Shown piece after piece: positions 26,543 to 34,923 of a stretch of 64,000 nucleotides of DNA. Source of the DNA: DATGFK01 sp040007395 (lineage in GTDB: Bacteria > Chloroflexota > Anaerolineae > Aggregatilineales > UBA2796); assembly GCA_040007395.1 (NCBI GenBank), contig JBDTVG010000164.1, positions 1 through 64,000 on the forward strand, read 5' to 3'. The notes under the pieces are model-generated. The model did no database searches. It worked only from the letters and a program-made list of their open reading frames with translations, and was not told the DNA's origin. A program made the translations under genes and the position numbers. How positions within the stretch are numbered: the first letter of the stretch is position 1; each line of letters begins with the position of its first letter.

Positions 26543-26930
26543 TAGGTCAAAATTGAAAAATTGAAAGGCCATCGAAAGGCGACGCGCAGAATGGTAATTT
26601 CGATTGTAACGTTAATTGCGTATTCTATATTGACAACGTGGTAATCAAAGCAGCACCGACTATTCAGAGCACGCAACGTGGTACTAAACATTGTGTACAC
26701 ACCGAACGCCTCATAGAGTTGCACTGGCTTCTGCCACGTTGCATTCAGTAAATCGTCAAAACCGGATATTTCATCCGGTTTTTGTTTCATCAAATTTGTC
26801 GCTTCTTTCCTAACTTTTGATAAAGCAAATATTTGCCCTATCCAGAGTGGCAGCGCTCCTGAAACTGTGCAAAAATACGGGTGATGTTCTTTGTTACGCC
26901 AGTCTGCTACTCAAGGAGAGGCTCTCCACA
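26543..26930 (+). other. Intergenic stretch with terminator, before the SUKH gene
   Basis: Contains the terminator at 26757-26784. Otherwise there are only short frames without support; an open frame running from 26817 into the next gene lacks similarity before the ATG at 26931. Confidence 0.6.
26757..26784 (+). terminator. Rho-independent terminator
   Basis: AAAACCGGAT and ATCCGGTTTTT arms around a short AT-rich loop, with a five-base T-run on the plus strand. It lies downstream of the decarboxylase gene and upstream of the SUKH gene, separating the two transcripts. Confidence 0.8.
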
Positions 26931-27359
26931 ATGCCACTCAATTCGGTTAAAGCGCTTTACGATGGGCTGAAATTTACGGTTCCCGGCGAAGCCTGTTCAG
27001 AACCACAAGTGCAGATGCTCGAAAAACAGTTGGGGATTGCGCTGCCGCCTAGCTACCGCGAGTTCCTGCTGTGGATGGGGCAGAGTCCATCGGGTATCCT
27101 GCTTGGCTCCAGTTGGCTGCCCGACGATTTGCCAGATCTCAAACCCGCGCTGATCAAGTTTTTGGCAGCTAATAACTTCCCCGAAAAGCTGCCCGACGAT
27201 GCGTTTGTTTTCTGGGAAAATCAGGGCTATGTCTATACATTTTTGCGGCTTTCGCAAGGTGAAGTATCGCCCGTATATCGCTATCACGGGACGCTAGACA
27301 CGACAACCTTCACAATGATCAATCCCAATTTTGAGTCGTGGTTGGCGCAGCAAATTTAA
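26931..27359 (+). CDS. SMI1/KNR4 (SUKH) family protein
   Basis: The ATG at 26931 follows AAGGAGAG about 10-12 bp upstream, giving 142 residues. The core SUKH pattern is visible: SEPQVQMLEKQLGIALPPSYREFLLWMGQSPSG, then FVFWENQGYVYTFLRL and a C-terminal FTMINPNFESWLAQQI. Bacterial SUKH proteins often act as immunity proteins against polymorphic toxins, but many are solitary and uncharacterised. No toxin gene is adjacent, so the immunity role is only a possibility. It precedes the MoxR operon by about 160 bp and may be a separate unit. Confidence 0.8.
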   Translation: MPLNSVKALYDGLKFTVPGEACSEPQVQMLEKQLGIALPPSYREFLLWMGQSPSGILLGSSWLPDDLPDLKPALIKFLAANNFPEKLPDDAFVFWENQGYVYTFLRLSQGEVSPVYRYHGTLDTTTFTMINPNFESWLAQQI

Positions 27360-27522
27360 GAGCATGTTGAGCGCATGAAAAGCTTCGGCAAGGCATGGTA
27401 ATTTTACAGTAAATGAGCGCTAGTTAAATTGTTTTGTAGATCAGTTGGAATTGTACGTTACTATTGATAATCGATAGTCGAGTTTTAATACTTATCAATA
27501 AGCGGGGCGGAGCCAGAGAGCT

Positions 27523-28527
27523 ATGACCGATCAAATTGTAAAAGATGAACTGAGTCTCGAAGACTTCCACAGCACCGCCGATGCGATTCTGCGCGAAGTC
27601 GGCAAAGTGATCGTCGGTCAGGACGACGTAGTACGCCACGTCTTGATCTGTGTGATTGCAGGCGGACATGCTTTGCTGGAAGGCGTACCGGGGCTGGGCA
27701 AAACCAGTTTGATCCGTACACTAGCAGACACGCTGCATCTCAACTTTTCACGCATCCAGTTTACGCCTGATCTGATGCCTTCTGATGTGACCGGGACAAA
27801 TATCATGGAAGAAGACAGCGATGGCAGGCGGGCTTTCCGCTTTCAGTCTGGGCCGATCTTCGCTAACCTTGTGCTAGCCGATGAAATCAATCGGGCTACG
27901 CCCAAAACACAATCGGCGCTGCTCGAAGCCATGCAGGAAAAAACCGTCACCGCCGCCAATACCAGCTATCGCCTTGAACTGCCCTTTTTCGTGCTAGCGA
28001 CTCAGAATCCGCTAGATATGGAAGGCACGTATCCACTGCCCGAAGCGCAGCTTGACCGCTTTCTATTCAAGGTAAACGTCAAGTTCCCATCCGCAACGGA
28101 ACTGATCTCGATCTTGGGGCGCACTACAGGCGGCGACAGTGGACAGGCTTCACAGGTTGCTGACGGTGAACGTATCTTGGCGATGGGCGCATTAGCCCGC
28201 AAAGTGCCGATCCCGACGCATGTCAGCGAATACGTCGCCCGTCTGATCATCGCCACCCATTCCGATAGCGACGATGCTACGCCCATGCTGCGCCAATACG
28301 TGCGCTATGGCGCGAGTCCTCGCGGCGGACAAGCGCTCATTATCGGAGCGAAAATTTATGCGCTCTTGGAAGGGCGCTATAACGTGTCTTTCGATGATAT
28401 AAAGGCCGTTGCTCCGGCAGCGCTGCGCCATCGGCTGCTGCTCAACTTCGAGGGACAAGCCGAAGCGATCACCACCGATCAGGTCATCGCTGATCTGCTG
28501 GCAAAGTTACCGCAATCGACTAAATAG
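27523..28527 (+). CDS. MoxR-family AAA+ ATPase
   Basis: A 334-residue AAA+ ATPase of the MoxR/YeaC type. Walker A is GVPGLGKTS (residues 54-62), Walker B LVLADEINRA (Asp120-Glu121), sensor 1 FVLATQNPLDMEGTYPLPEAQLDRF, and sensor 2 GASPRGGQAL. MoxR proteins work with DUF58 and von Willebrand A proteins encoded downstream, as here, probably as metal-insertion or complex-assembly chaperones. It opens a plus-strand run of eight genes to 38407. A short inverted repeat (ACTAT/ATAGT, near 27460) in the 160-bp upstream gap may mark the promoter. Confidence 0.95.
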   Translation: MTDQIVKDELSLEDFHSTADAILREVGKVIVGQDDVVRHVLICVIAGGHALLEGVPGLGKTSLIRTLADTLHLNFSRIQFTPDLMPSDVTGTNIMEEDSDGRRAFRFQSGPIFANLVLADEINRATPKTQSALLEAMQEKTVTAANTSYRLELPFFVLATQNPLDMEGTYPLPEAQLDRFLFKVNVKFPSATELISILGRTTGGDSGQASQVADGERILAMGALARKVPIPTHVSEYVARLIIATHSDSDDATPMLRQYVRYGASPRGGQALIIGAKIYALLEGRYNVSFDDIKAVAPAALRHRLLLNFEGQAEAITTDQVIADLLAKLPQSTK

Positions 28528-28564
28528 CACATAAGCTGGCAATGCTCAAATCGGTGAGGGGTCA

Positions 28565-28939
28565 TTGGCAATCAATCAAGGCGATATATACTGGATACGC
28601 TTAGACGATTTGGGTGAGGCAGAGGGTGAGTCGGAATCGGGCATTCCGCATCCCTATGTCGTCATTCAAGATAACGTCTTTAACCACAGTCGTCTTCATA
28701 CACTTGTGGTGTGTGCCTTGACCTCAAATATGAAGCGGGCAAGCCTACCGGGTAATGTCTTGCTCGATGCCGGGGAAGCAAATTTGCCTAAGCAAAGTGT
28801 TGTGGAAGTTTCAAAAGTATCGACAGTCGATAAAACGCAGTTAGGTGAATACATCGGGTCACTCACCGAGCAGCGGATCAATCAGATTTTGGCGGGGATG
28901 CGGTTTCTTCAACTGTCATTTTTCGCCCGATACGACTAA
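28565..28939 (+). CDS. MazF/PemK-like toxin-family protein
   Basis: The start is a TTG at 28565 with GAGGGG 4-5 bp upstream, giving 124 residues. The fold pattern is that of PemK/MazF endoribonucleases: QGDIYWIRLDD, PHPYVVIQDNVFNHSRLHTLVVCALTSN, GNVLLDAGEANLPKQSVVEVSKVSTVDKTQL. The arginine that normally begins the RP.VV strand is replaced by a His (HPYVV), so activity is uncertain. No antitoxin gene lies next to it; flanking genes are moxR and the DUF58 gene, in the same direction with small gaps. A MazF relative embedded in a MoxR operon suggests either domestication or a recent insertion. Confidence 0.82.
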   Translation: MAINQGDIYWIRLDDLGEAEGESESGIPHPYVVIQDNVFNHSRLHTLVVCALTSNMKRASLPGNVLLDAGEANLPKQSVVEVSKVSTVDKTQLGEYIGSLTEQRINQILAGMRFLQLSFFARYD

Positions 28940-28951
28940 ATAGAGGCAGCA

Positions 28952-29845
28952 ATGGCTGAACGGCTTTTTGACGAAAAAATACTGCGTAAACTCGAACGTA
29001 TGACGCTTATTGCTAACCGTGTGCGGGCTGGCAAGATGAAAGGCGAGCGACGTTCCAGCAAACGTGGCACGAGCATCGAGTTTGCCGACTATCGCAATTA
29101 CACTCAAGGCGACGATCTACGGCGGGTAGACTGGAACGTCTTTGCGCGGTTGGAACGCCCCTTTATCAAGCTGTTCGAGGAAGAAGAAGACCTCGCTGTC
29201 CATCTGATTCTTGATGCGTCGTTGAGCATGGATTGGCCTACCGAAGGCGATATGAGCCGCAATAAGTTTACCTTTGCGCGGCGCATCTTGGCGGGGCTTG
29301 GCTTTATCTCTCTCGGCGCAGGTGACGTGTTGACGGTTACGGCACTAGGACAACCCAACCTTACATGGGGGCCAACTCGTGGGCGTGGGCAATCACTCGG
29401 CTTGTTGGATTTTATCGGTAAGCTGCCCGCAGGGGGCACAACAGATTTGAATGCTGCCCTCAAAACGTATGCAGTCCGCACGTCGCGACCCGGTTTGTGC
29501 CTGATCATCTCCGATCTGATGTCGCCCACAGGCTATCAGGATGGCCTTTCGGCGTTGCAGGGACGCGGTTACGAGATCGGGCTGATCCATGTCCTCTCAC
29601 ATGATGAGGTCGAGCCAGAATTGGCAGGTGATCTGCATTTGGTCGATGTCGAGACGGGAGTCGGGCAAGATGTCACGGTAGATGGCGCAATGCGTGATCT
29701 GTATATGCAGCGGTTACTCGCGTGGCGCGATGAGATCGCGGCTTACAGTTTGCGGCGTGGTATCCATTACGCTACTGTCGAAACAGGTACGCCGTGGGAA
29801 GAACTAATCCTGTTTGAACTTCGGCGGTTAGGCGTTGTGCGTTAG
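28952..29845 (+). CDS. DUF58 domain protein (MoxR partner)
   Basis: A 297-residue protein with the DUF58 hallmark GDDLRRVDWNVFARLERPFIKLFEEEEDL. A von Willebrand A-like fold follows, with the MIDAS-like motif HLILDASLSMDW and a later TTDLNAALKTYA, plus CLIISDLMSP. Family members are encoded beside MoxR ATPases and are thought to be their substrates or partners at the membrane. It begins 12 bp after the MazF-like gene, with AGAGG upstream, and is probably co-transcribed with moxR. Confidence 0.9.
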   Translation: MAERLFDEKILRKLERMTLIANRVRAGKMKGERRSSKRGTSIEFADYRNYTQGDDLRRVDWNVFARLERPFIKLFEEEEDLAVHLILDASLSMDWPTEGDMSRNKFTFARRILAGLGFISLGAGDVLTVTALGQPNLTWGPTRGRGQSLGLLDFIGKLPAGGTTDLNAALKTYAVRTSRPGLCLIISDLMSPTGYQDGLSALQGRGYEIGLIHVLSHDEVEPELAGDLHLVDVETGVGQDVTVDGAMRDLYMQRLLAWRDEIAAYSLRRGIHYATVETGTPWEELILFELRRLGVVR

Positions 29846-29876
29846 AATAGGCCAATCAGCATAACGAGGAAAAACG

Positions 29877-30158
29877 ATGCTCAGGACTAACAACAAAGAC
29901 TTGGACAGTATCGGCAGTATTCAATCCCGTTACAGCGTCGGGAGCATTCTGTCTATTGCCAGTGCGGGCAGCATTCTATCGATATGCAGCGCTGGCAGTA
30001 TCTTGTCGATTGGTAGTACCGCCAGCATCCTATCGATTGGTTCGATTGGCAGTTTTGGGAGCATTTTGTCCATTGCCAGTACGTTTAGTATCGGCGGCAG
30101 GTTCAGCTTCAAATTACCTTTTCAGCGAAGGAACCATGTTGAGTCTACTTCAGCCTAA
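29877..30158 (+). CDS. Small nonapeptide-repeat protein (GSILSI repeats)
   Basis: A 93-residue protein with GAGG 8 bp before the ATG. Residues 22-69 consist of five copies of a nine-residue unit, consensus G-S-I-L-S-I-x-S-x (for example GSILSIASA, GSILSICSA, GSILSIGST), with one three-residue insertion (GSF, 58-60). The underlying 27-bp DNA units vary at third positions, which points to selection on the protein. No signal peptide or transmembrane segment is evident; the C terminus is basic (FKLPFQRRNH). Alternating small polar and aliphatic residues suggest a stacked beta structure such as a short solenoid or amyloid-like ribbon. I do not know a function. It sits 31 bp after the DUF58 gene and 9 bp before the glycosyltransferase. 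Confidence 0.7.
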   Translation: MLRTNNKDLDSIGSIQSRYSVGSILSIASAGSILSICSAGSILSIGSTASILSIGSIGSFGSILSIASTFSIGGRFSFKLPFQRRNHVESTSA

Positions 30159-30167
30159 AGGTATTCA

Positions 30168-32939
30168 GTGCCGCTCGACATATATCACATGCAGCTAACC
30201 CCGCGTCAGTATCGCAATAATCAGTATTATGGTTGGTTAGCGTTTGTTACGTTGATCTTGTTTGCCGCGTTCGCCTTCCGACTCTGGAATCTCGGCACAC
30301 AAAGTCTGTGGCACGACGAAGCATGGTCAATCCAAACCGCCTACCGTTTTCCCCGCCCACTCGATCCCAATTCACCGCCGTACTTCATGACCCTGCAAGG
30401 GTTGTGGATTCAAGTGGCTGGCGATAGTGTATGGGTTATGCGCTACTTCTCGCTGCTGTTCGGACTGGCAACGGTTGCCGTCGCGACTCTGATAGCGCGG
30501 CGCTGGTTTGGCAGAAGGGCGGCTGCAATTACGGCGATTCTGGTAGCGGCCTCCCCGATTTTGTGGGTGTACTCGCAGGAAATCCGATCTTATATCGCCG
30601 TAGCCCTACTCGCACTAATCTTCTTAGCACTGGCCCAAGCGCTGCTACGCCCTCAACCAAAAATCTCTCGCCGGGTGTGGCTGTGGCTGTTGGTGGTTGA
30701 ACTGATTACTCTGTATGTTCACAATTTGAGTGTGCCGCTGGTCGCGTGGCTCAACCTCACCGTGATCGCCGTGTGGTTGTTCCGCCGCGAATGGCGGCGT
30801 ATCCTGATATGGTTGGTGCTACAAGCGGGTTTGCTCGTCTTGTATTTGCCGTGGTTGCTTACCCAACAGCCTACCGGAACGGCGCTCAATACGCCGCCGT
30901 CGCTGGGTATCGGGATCATATGGGACATCTGGCAAGCGTACTTCACAGGCATCAAAGCGATGATCGGAGCCGATCCGCTGCTGATGGTGTTCACCGCTGT
31001 GTTTGGAATATTGGCGCTGATTGGGGTTGTGGCGGCGGTGATACTCCGCCCGACCCAACGCACTTTTATTACGTTGTCGCAAGTGATTCTAATTCCGCTG
31101 TTTGAACTGGTGATCGTGCTGGCGGCGCACATCGACTTCCATCCGCGCTATTTTATCGTCGGTGTACCCGCCACTCTGCTATTGATCGCGGCGGGCTGGG
31201 ATACGCTGGCGTATAAATTCACCTCACCCCAACCCCTCTCCGTTCGCGGAGAGGGACTTTCAGACGGGATCAACCTTCAACGCATGATTAGCGCCATCCC
31301 TATCTTTGTGCTGCTGACTTTTGCCCTTGCCGTCACCATTCGCATGGCGACGTTACTGTACGGCAACGCGGGCTACCAACACGACGATTTCCGTGCTATT
31401 GCTGAACATTACGCGCAGCTTGGCTCCGATGATGCGATTATCATCCCCTACGGCTGGGACCCGACCATTGACTACTACAGCCACAAGTTAAATTTCAAAG
31501 CGCGGATTATTGGTATCCCGCTTCATGCTGACGCACAGACGATCCTCACACAATTGCAGTCCGACCTCGCCGGGGTAAATCGAGTCGAGTTGCTGACATG
31601 GTATCAACTGCCAGCCGACTTGCGCGGCGCGTATCCGTGCGTGCTTGGTGTGGATCGGGTGCTGGATAAGTCGCTGACCTACACGGGAATCCACACCGAC
31701 AGCTATGTCATACCGGGGACTTACGCGATCACTGTCCCGGATGAACCAGTCGTCAAAACGATCAATTTCGGGGATAAGTTAACTCTGACAAGTTCGCAAA
31801 GTTGGTCAGGCCGTGCTGGAACTTGTGTCATTAGCCAATGGCTGCTGAAACAGCCTTCACTAGAAATTTGGTCAATTGCAGCGCGGGCGCTCAATCCGTT
31901 GGGCTGGGAGATCGCCCGCAGTGATTCGGCACTATTGAACGATCTACAACAACCAACTTCGTTGTGGAAGTCGGATAAATCAGATCACATTGAAACGGCG
32001 TTTAGTACGCTCAAGCTGCCCGATGGGGCAGTTAATCGCAGTTTGCCTGTAACGTTTACCGTTTACAGCAGCCAAACCCCTAGCGGACTCGATGTGCTGC
32101 AAGAAGGTAAAATTATGGGCAAGAACGCCGAAGTCGCGCAGGTATCTGGCTGGTTTACGCCAACGATTACGGTCAAGCCAACGATTGACGATGTGGATAT
32201 GGGCGACGGCCTGTATTTGCATCACAACGAGCGACCTTATGGCCCATTCCAGCCGGGGCAGGAAGTCCGCGTCCCATTGGAGTGGTGGCAAACGCACTAT
32301 GGAACGGATACGCAAACTGTGACCGTTAGCCTTGAAGGGAATGGTTGGCGCGTGACCTCGGATGGATCGCTGTATCCTGCGCCAAAGGTACTGACATGGC
32401 ACGCCCTGATCATTCCGGCAACCGCCAAAGGCAGCGCTGTCTTGAAGGCCACTGCGCCGAACGGTAAATCGATCTCACTAGGCGAATACGATGTGATGGC
32501 GGGCGATCATACTTTTGTCGAGCCTGCCGTTACACAGCAGGTGAAAGGCGATTTTGCCGAAGTTGGAGCGCTCGTTGGCGTGGACGTGCCACAAATCGCA
32601 CAGCGCAGCGAACCCTTCAAGGTGCGTTTGGTCTGGAGGGCTAGTGCAACTCCCAAGATCGCCTACACGGTGTTTGTCCATTTGCTTGACTCGGCGGGCA
32701 AGGTCATCGCGCAGAGTGACGCACAACCCGCACAAGGTCAACGTCCTACGACCAGTTGGGTCACCAACGAGTATATTGATGATGTTCATGCGCTGACTTT
32801 TAACCGTCAGGACTACACTGGGTCAGCAACTCTGGAAGTTGGGTTGTATGACGCAGCAACTGGGAAACGGGTATCATTAACATTGGTAGAGAATGCGCCC
32901 GATCATCTTGTCTTGCCACTCACTATCGATGTAAGGTAG
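30168..32939 (+). CDS. GT-C family membrane glycosyltransferase (GT39/ArnT-like) with large C-terminal domain
   Basis: The start is a GTG at 30168, with AAAGG 6 bp upstream. The first loop carries the acidic catalytic pair in LWHDEAWSIQ (Asp50-Glu51), the mark of polyprenyl-phosphate-sugar-dependent GT-C enzymes such as ArnT and PMT. About ten transmembrane helices cover residues 20-390. The C-terminal half is extracytoplasmic and includes two beta-rich modules ending in a jelly-roll-like part (FKVRLVWRASATPKIAYTVFVHLLD, then GSATLEVGLYDAATGKRV). A palindromic repeat is translated in frame at about residues 351-366 (TSPQPLSVRGEGLSD), in the loop between two helices. The context suggests glycosylation of surface proteins or lipids. 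Confidence 0.82.
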   Translation: MPLDIYHMQLTPRQYRNNQYYGWLAFVTLILFAAFAFRLWNLGTQSLWHDEAWSIQTAYRFPRPLDPNSPPYFMTLQGLWIQVAGDSVWVMRYFSLLFGLATVAVATLIARRWFGRRAAAITAILVAASPILWVYSQEIRSYIAVALLALIFLALAQALLRPQPKISRRVWLWLLVVELITLYVHNLSVPLVAWLNLTVIAVWLFRREWRRILIWLVLQAGLLVLYLPWLLTQQPTGTALNTPPSLGIGIIWDIWQAYFTGIKAMIGADPLLMVFTAVFGILALIGVVAAVILRPTQRTFITLSQVILIPLFELVIVLAAHIDFHPRYFIVGVPATLLLIAAGWDTLAYKFTSPQPLSVRGEGLSDGINLQRMISAIPIFVLLTFALAVTIRMATLLYGNAGYQHDDFRAIAEHYAQLGSDDAIIIPYGWDPTIDYYSHKLNFKARIIGIPLHADAQTILTQLQSDLAGVNRVELLTWYQLPADLRGAYPCVLGVDRVLDKSLTYTGIHTDSYVIPGTYAITVPDEPVVKTINFGDKLTLTSSQSWSGRAGTCVISQWLLKQPSLEIWSIAARALNPLGWEIARSDSALLNDLQQPTSLWKSDKSDHIETAFSTLKLPDGAVNRSLPVTFTVYSSQTPSGLDVLQEGKIMGKNAEVAQVSGWFTPTITVKPTIDDVDMGDGLYLHHNERPYGPFQPGQEVRVPLEWWQTHYGTDTQTVTVSLEGNGWRVTSDGSLYPAPKVLTWHALIIPATAKGSAVLKATAPNGKSISLGEYDVMAGDHTFVEPAVTQQVKGDFAEVGALVGVDVPQIAQRSEPFKVRLVWRASATPKIAYTVFVHLLDSAGKVIAQSDAQPAQGQRPTTSWVTNEYIDDVHALTFNRQDYTGSATLEVGLYDAATGKRVSLTLVENAPDHLVLPLTIDVR
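31222..31262 (+). repeat. Palindromic repeat inserted in frame in the glycosyltransferase gene
   Basis: CCTCACCCCAACCCCTCTCC is followed by a GTTCGCG turn and GGAGAGGGACTTT, the same unit as at 3600-3636. It adds about fourteen codons without shifting the frame and lies in an inter-helix loop. Confidence 0.8.
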
Positions 32940-32941
32940 AA

Positions 32942-32957
32942 GCACAGTCTTCTGTGC
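32942..32957 (+). other. Small intergenic hairpin
   Basis: GCACAG-TCTT-CTGTGC directly after the glycosyltransferase stop and before the BatA-like gene. There is no T-run, so it is more likely an RNA-processing or stabilising element inside the operon than a terminator. Confidence 0.4.
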
Positions 32958-32970
32958 AGGGAACACGGCG

Positions 32971-34881
32971 ATGTCGTTTTTAGCGCCTTTAGGATTAGCC
33001 CTCGGCTTGCTAGCAGGGCCGATTATTTTACTGTATATGCTGCGGCTGCGTCGTCGTGATGTGCAGGTTTCTAGCACGATGCTCTGGCAGCAGTTGTTGC
33101 GAGATCGCGAAGCGAACACGCCATGGCAACGCTTGCGCCGTAATTTACTACTATTGCTGCAACTGCTGATTCTGGCAGCGCTAGTCTTTGCCATTGCGCG
33201 ACCATTTATCGAAGTACCCGCCGTAACCAGTGGACGGATCGCGCTACTGATTGATGCTTCCGCCAGCATGAACGCTACCGATGTCCAGCCTAATCGCTTC
33301 GAGGTCGCTAAACAGCAAGCCCTCAACGTGGTCGATACTCTCAGCGATCAAGACACACTAGCGATCATCCGTGTGGCAGAAGGGCCAGAAGTTGTTGAAA
33401 ACTACACCAATAATCGCACTGAGATGCGGACTGCAATCAGCCGGATACAACCAAGTCAGGCCAGCGCCGACTGGGAAGCCGCTTTAACACTTGCAGCGGC
33501 AGGCGCAACGGGTGCGGATAAGTTCACAATCTTGATCATCGGTGACGGCGGCTTGCCAACTAATCTGGGATCGAGTTACGGCGAAGTGAAGTTTATTCCT
33601 GTTGGATCGTCGGACTCAAATATAGCGATTACAGCGTTAGCCAGTGCTGCCGATTCGGTCAAAGGGCCACAGATTTATTCGCGCATCACGAATTATGGGG
33701 CGCAAGCCGCCGATGTGGTGTTTAGCATCACACTGGATGATAAGCTGTTCAACGCTTCGACTTATACCGTCCCCGCCAATGGCTCAACCGATGTGGTGGT
33801 TTCAGGGTTACCCGCCGACTTTCACCGAGTCGAAGCGAGTCTGACGAAACCCGTTGCCTCGACTGTGCCGGATTATCTGGCGCTGGATGATAAAGCCTAT
33901 ACCGTCTATAACCCGGCGAGTGCAGGCCGTGTGCTGCTCGTTACGCCGCAGAATCGATTTTTGGAGCAAGCCTTCGCCAGTCTCCCCGATTGGCAATCGT
34001 TCCGCGCCGATCCAAGCAAACCGCTGCCTACTGAAAATTACGATCTGTACGTTTTCGATGGGTTTTTGCCACCAACCTTGCCCGCCGCGAATATGCTGAT
34101 TGTGAACCCACCCGGCGACTCGTCGCTGTTCAAAGTCGGCGCAGTAACACAAAATACGAGCAATGTCACTGTCAAGCCAGATGATGCCCGCACGCGCTTT
34201 TTGAAGTTTAACGACATAAATATTCGCGAGTACAAGACGATTACCGATACCCCTTGGGCAGATGCGTTGGTCAAAGCCGACGGCGGGCCGCTGGTGTTAG
34301 CGGGTGAAGTCAACGATCATCGCATCGCTGTGATTAGCTTCGATTTGCGTAACTCGGATTTGCCTCTCAAGATCGCGTGGCCTATTTTGTTGGCAGACCT
34401 GACCGAGTGGTACAAAGCGCCGCGTGCCTTGAACCTGAGTGGCAGTTTGCATCCGGGGCAGGCGCTCACGATCCAGCCCGGTGTGCAAGCCGATGTTGTG
34501 CGCGTGCAGCGTCCCGATGGCGCGATTACGACACTCAAAGTGGATCAGCCGTCGTTGGTATATGCCGATACGCCGTTGCCGGGACTATATTCGGTAGAGG
34601 TCTATCAGGGCAGCAATCTGCTGCAAAACGAACTATTTGCGGTGAATCTGTTCGATGATAACGAGAGCCGCATTGCGCCGCGCAGTCCAGCGATAGGTAC
34701 ACAAAATGCTAACACTACCCACAAAGACGAGATCGGGCAGCGTGAGTTCTGGCCTTGGATCGTGTTAGTAGCCCTGATCTTGCTGATTGTAGAATGGTAT
34801 GTCTATCATCGTCATTTAAGCCTGCCGCGTCTGCGGGTAGCATCACTGCGACGCTTTGCGCGGCGCTCTGGTAATGGGTAA
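32971..34881 (+). CDS. BatA-like membrane protein with VWA domain
   Basis: A 636-residue protein. The N terminus is the BatA/aerotolerance-type membrane module: one helix (LAPLGLALGLLAGPIILLYML), a basic loop with LRRRDVQVSSTMLWQQLLRD, and a second helix (LLLLLQLLILAALVFAIARP). A von Willebrand A domain follows with a complete MIDAS DASAS (Asp95-Ser97-Ser99), external to the membrane. A beta-rich middle and a C-terminal helix (FWPWIVLVALILLIVEWYVYH) close it. Such proteins accompany MoxR and DUF58, and are believed to form membrane complexes linked to stress tolerance or protein maturation; the exact job is unknown. It lies 31 bp after the glycosyltransferase gene. Confidence 0.88.
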   Translation: MSFLAPLGLALGLLAGPIILLYMLRLRRRDVQVSSTMLWQQLLRDREANTPWQRLRRNLLLLLQLLILAALVFAIARPFIEVPAVTSGRIALLIDASASMNATDVQPNRFEVAKQQALNVVDTLSDQDTLAIIRVAEGPEVVENYTNNRTEMRTAISRIQPSQASADWEAALTLAAAGATGADKFTILIIGDGGLPTNLGSSYGEVKFIPVGSSDSNIAITALASAADSVKGPQIYSRITNYGAQAADVVFSITLDDKLFNASTYTVPANGSTDVVVSGLPADFHRVEASLTKPVASTVPDYLALDDKAYTVYNPASAGRVLLVTPQNRFLEQAFASLPDWQSFRADPSKPLPTENYDLYVFDGFLPPTLPAANMLIVNPPGDSSLFKVGAVTQNTSNVTVKPDDARTRFLKFNDINIREYKTITDTPWADALVKADGGPLVLAGEVNDHRIAVISFDLRNSDLPLKIAWPILLADLTEWYKAPRALNLSGSLHPGQALTIQPGVQADVVRVQRPDGAITTLKVDQPSLVYADTPLPGLYSVEVYQGSNLLQNELFAVNLFDDNESRIAPRSPAIGTQNANTTHKDEIGQREFWPWIVLVALILLIVEWYVYHRHLSLPRLRVASLRRFARRSGNG

Positions 34882-34923
34882 CACACCAATGCCAGTATTT
34901 TTGTGGAAATGAATCATTAGAAG

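Noticed and set aside
29930..30110. Possible CRISPR-like tandem repeat
   Set aside because: Units are contiguous, coding and diverged at third positions, with no spacers.
29930..30112. Minus-strand frame across the GSILSI repeat, also repetitive
   Set aside because: It is the reverse reading of the 27-bp repeats; no ribosome site, and the operon runs on the plus strand.
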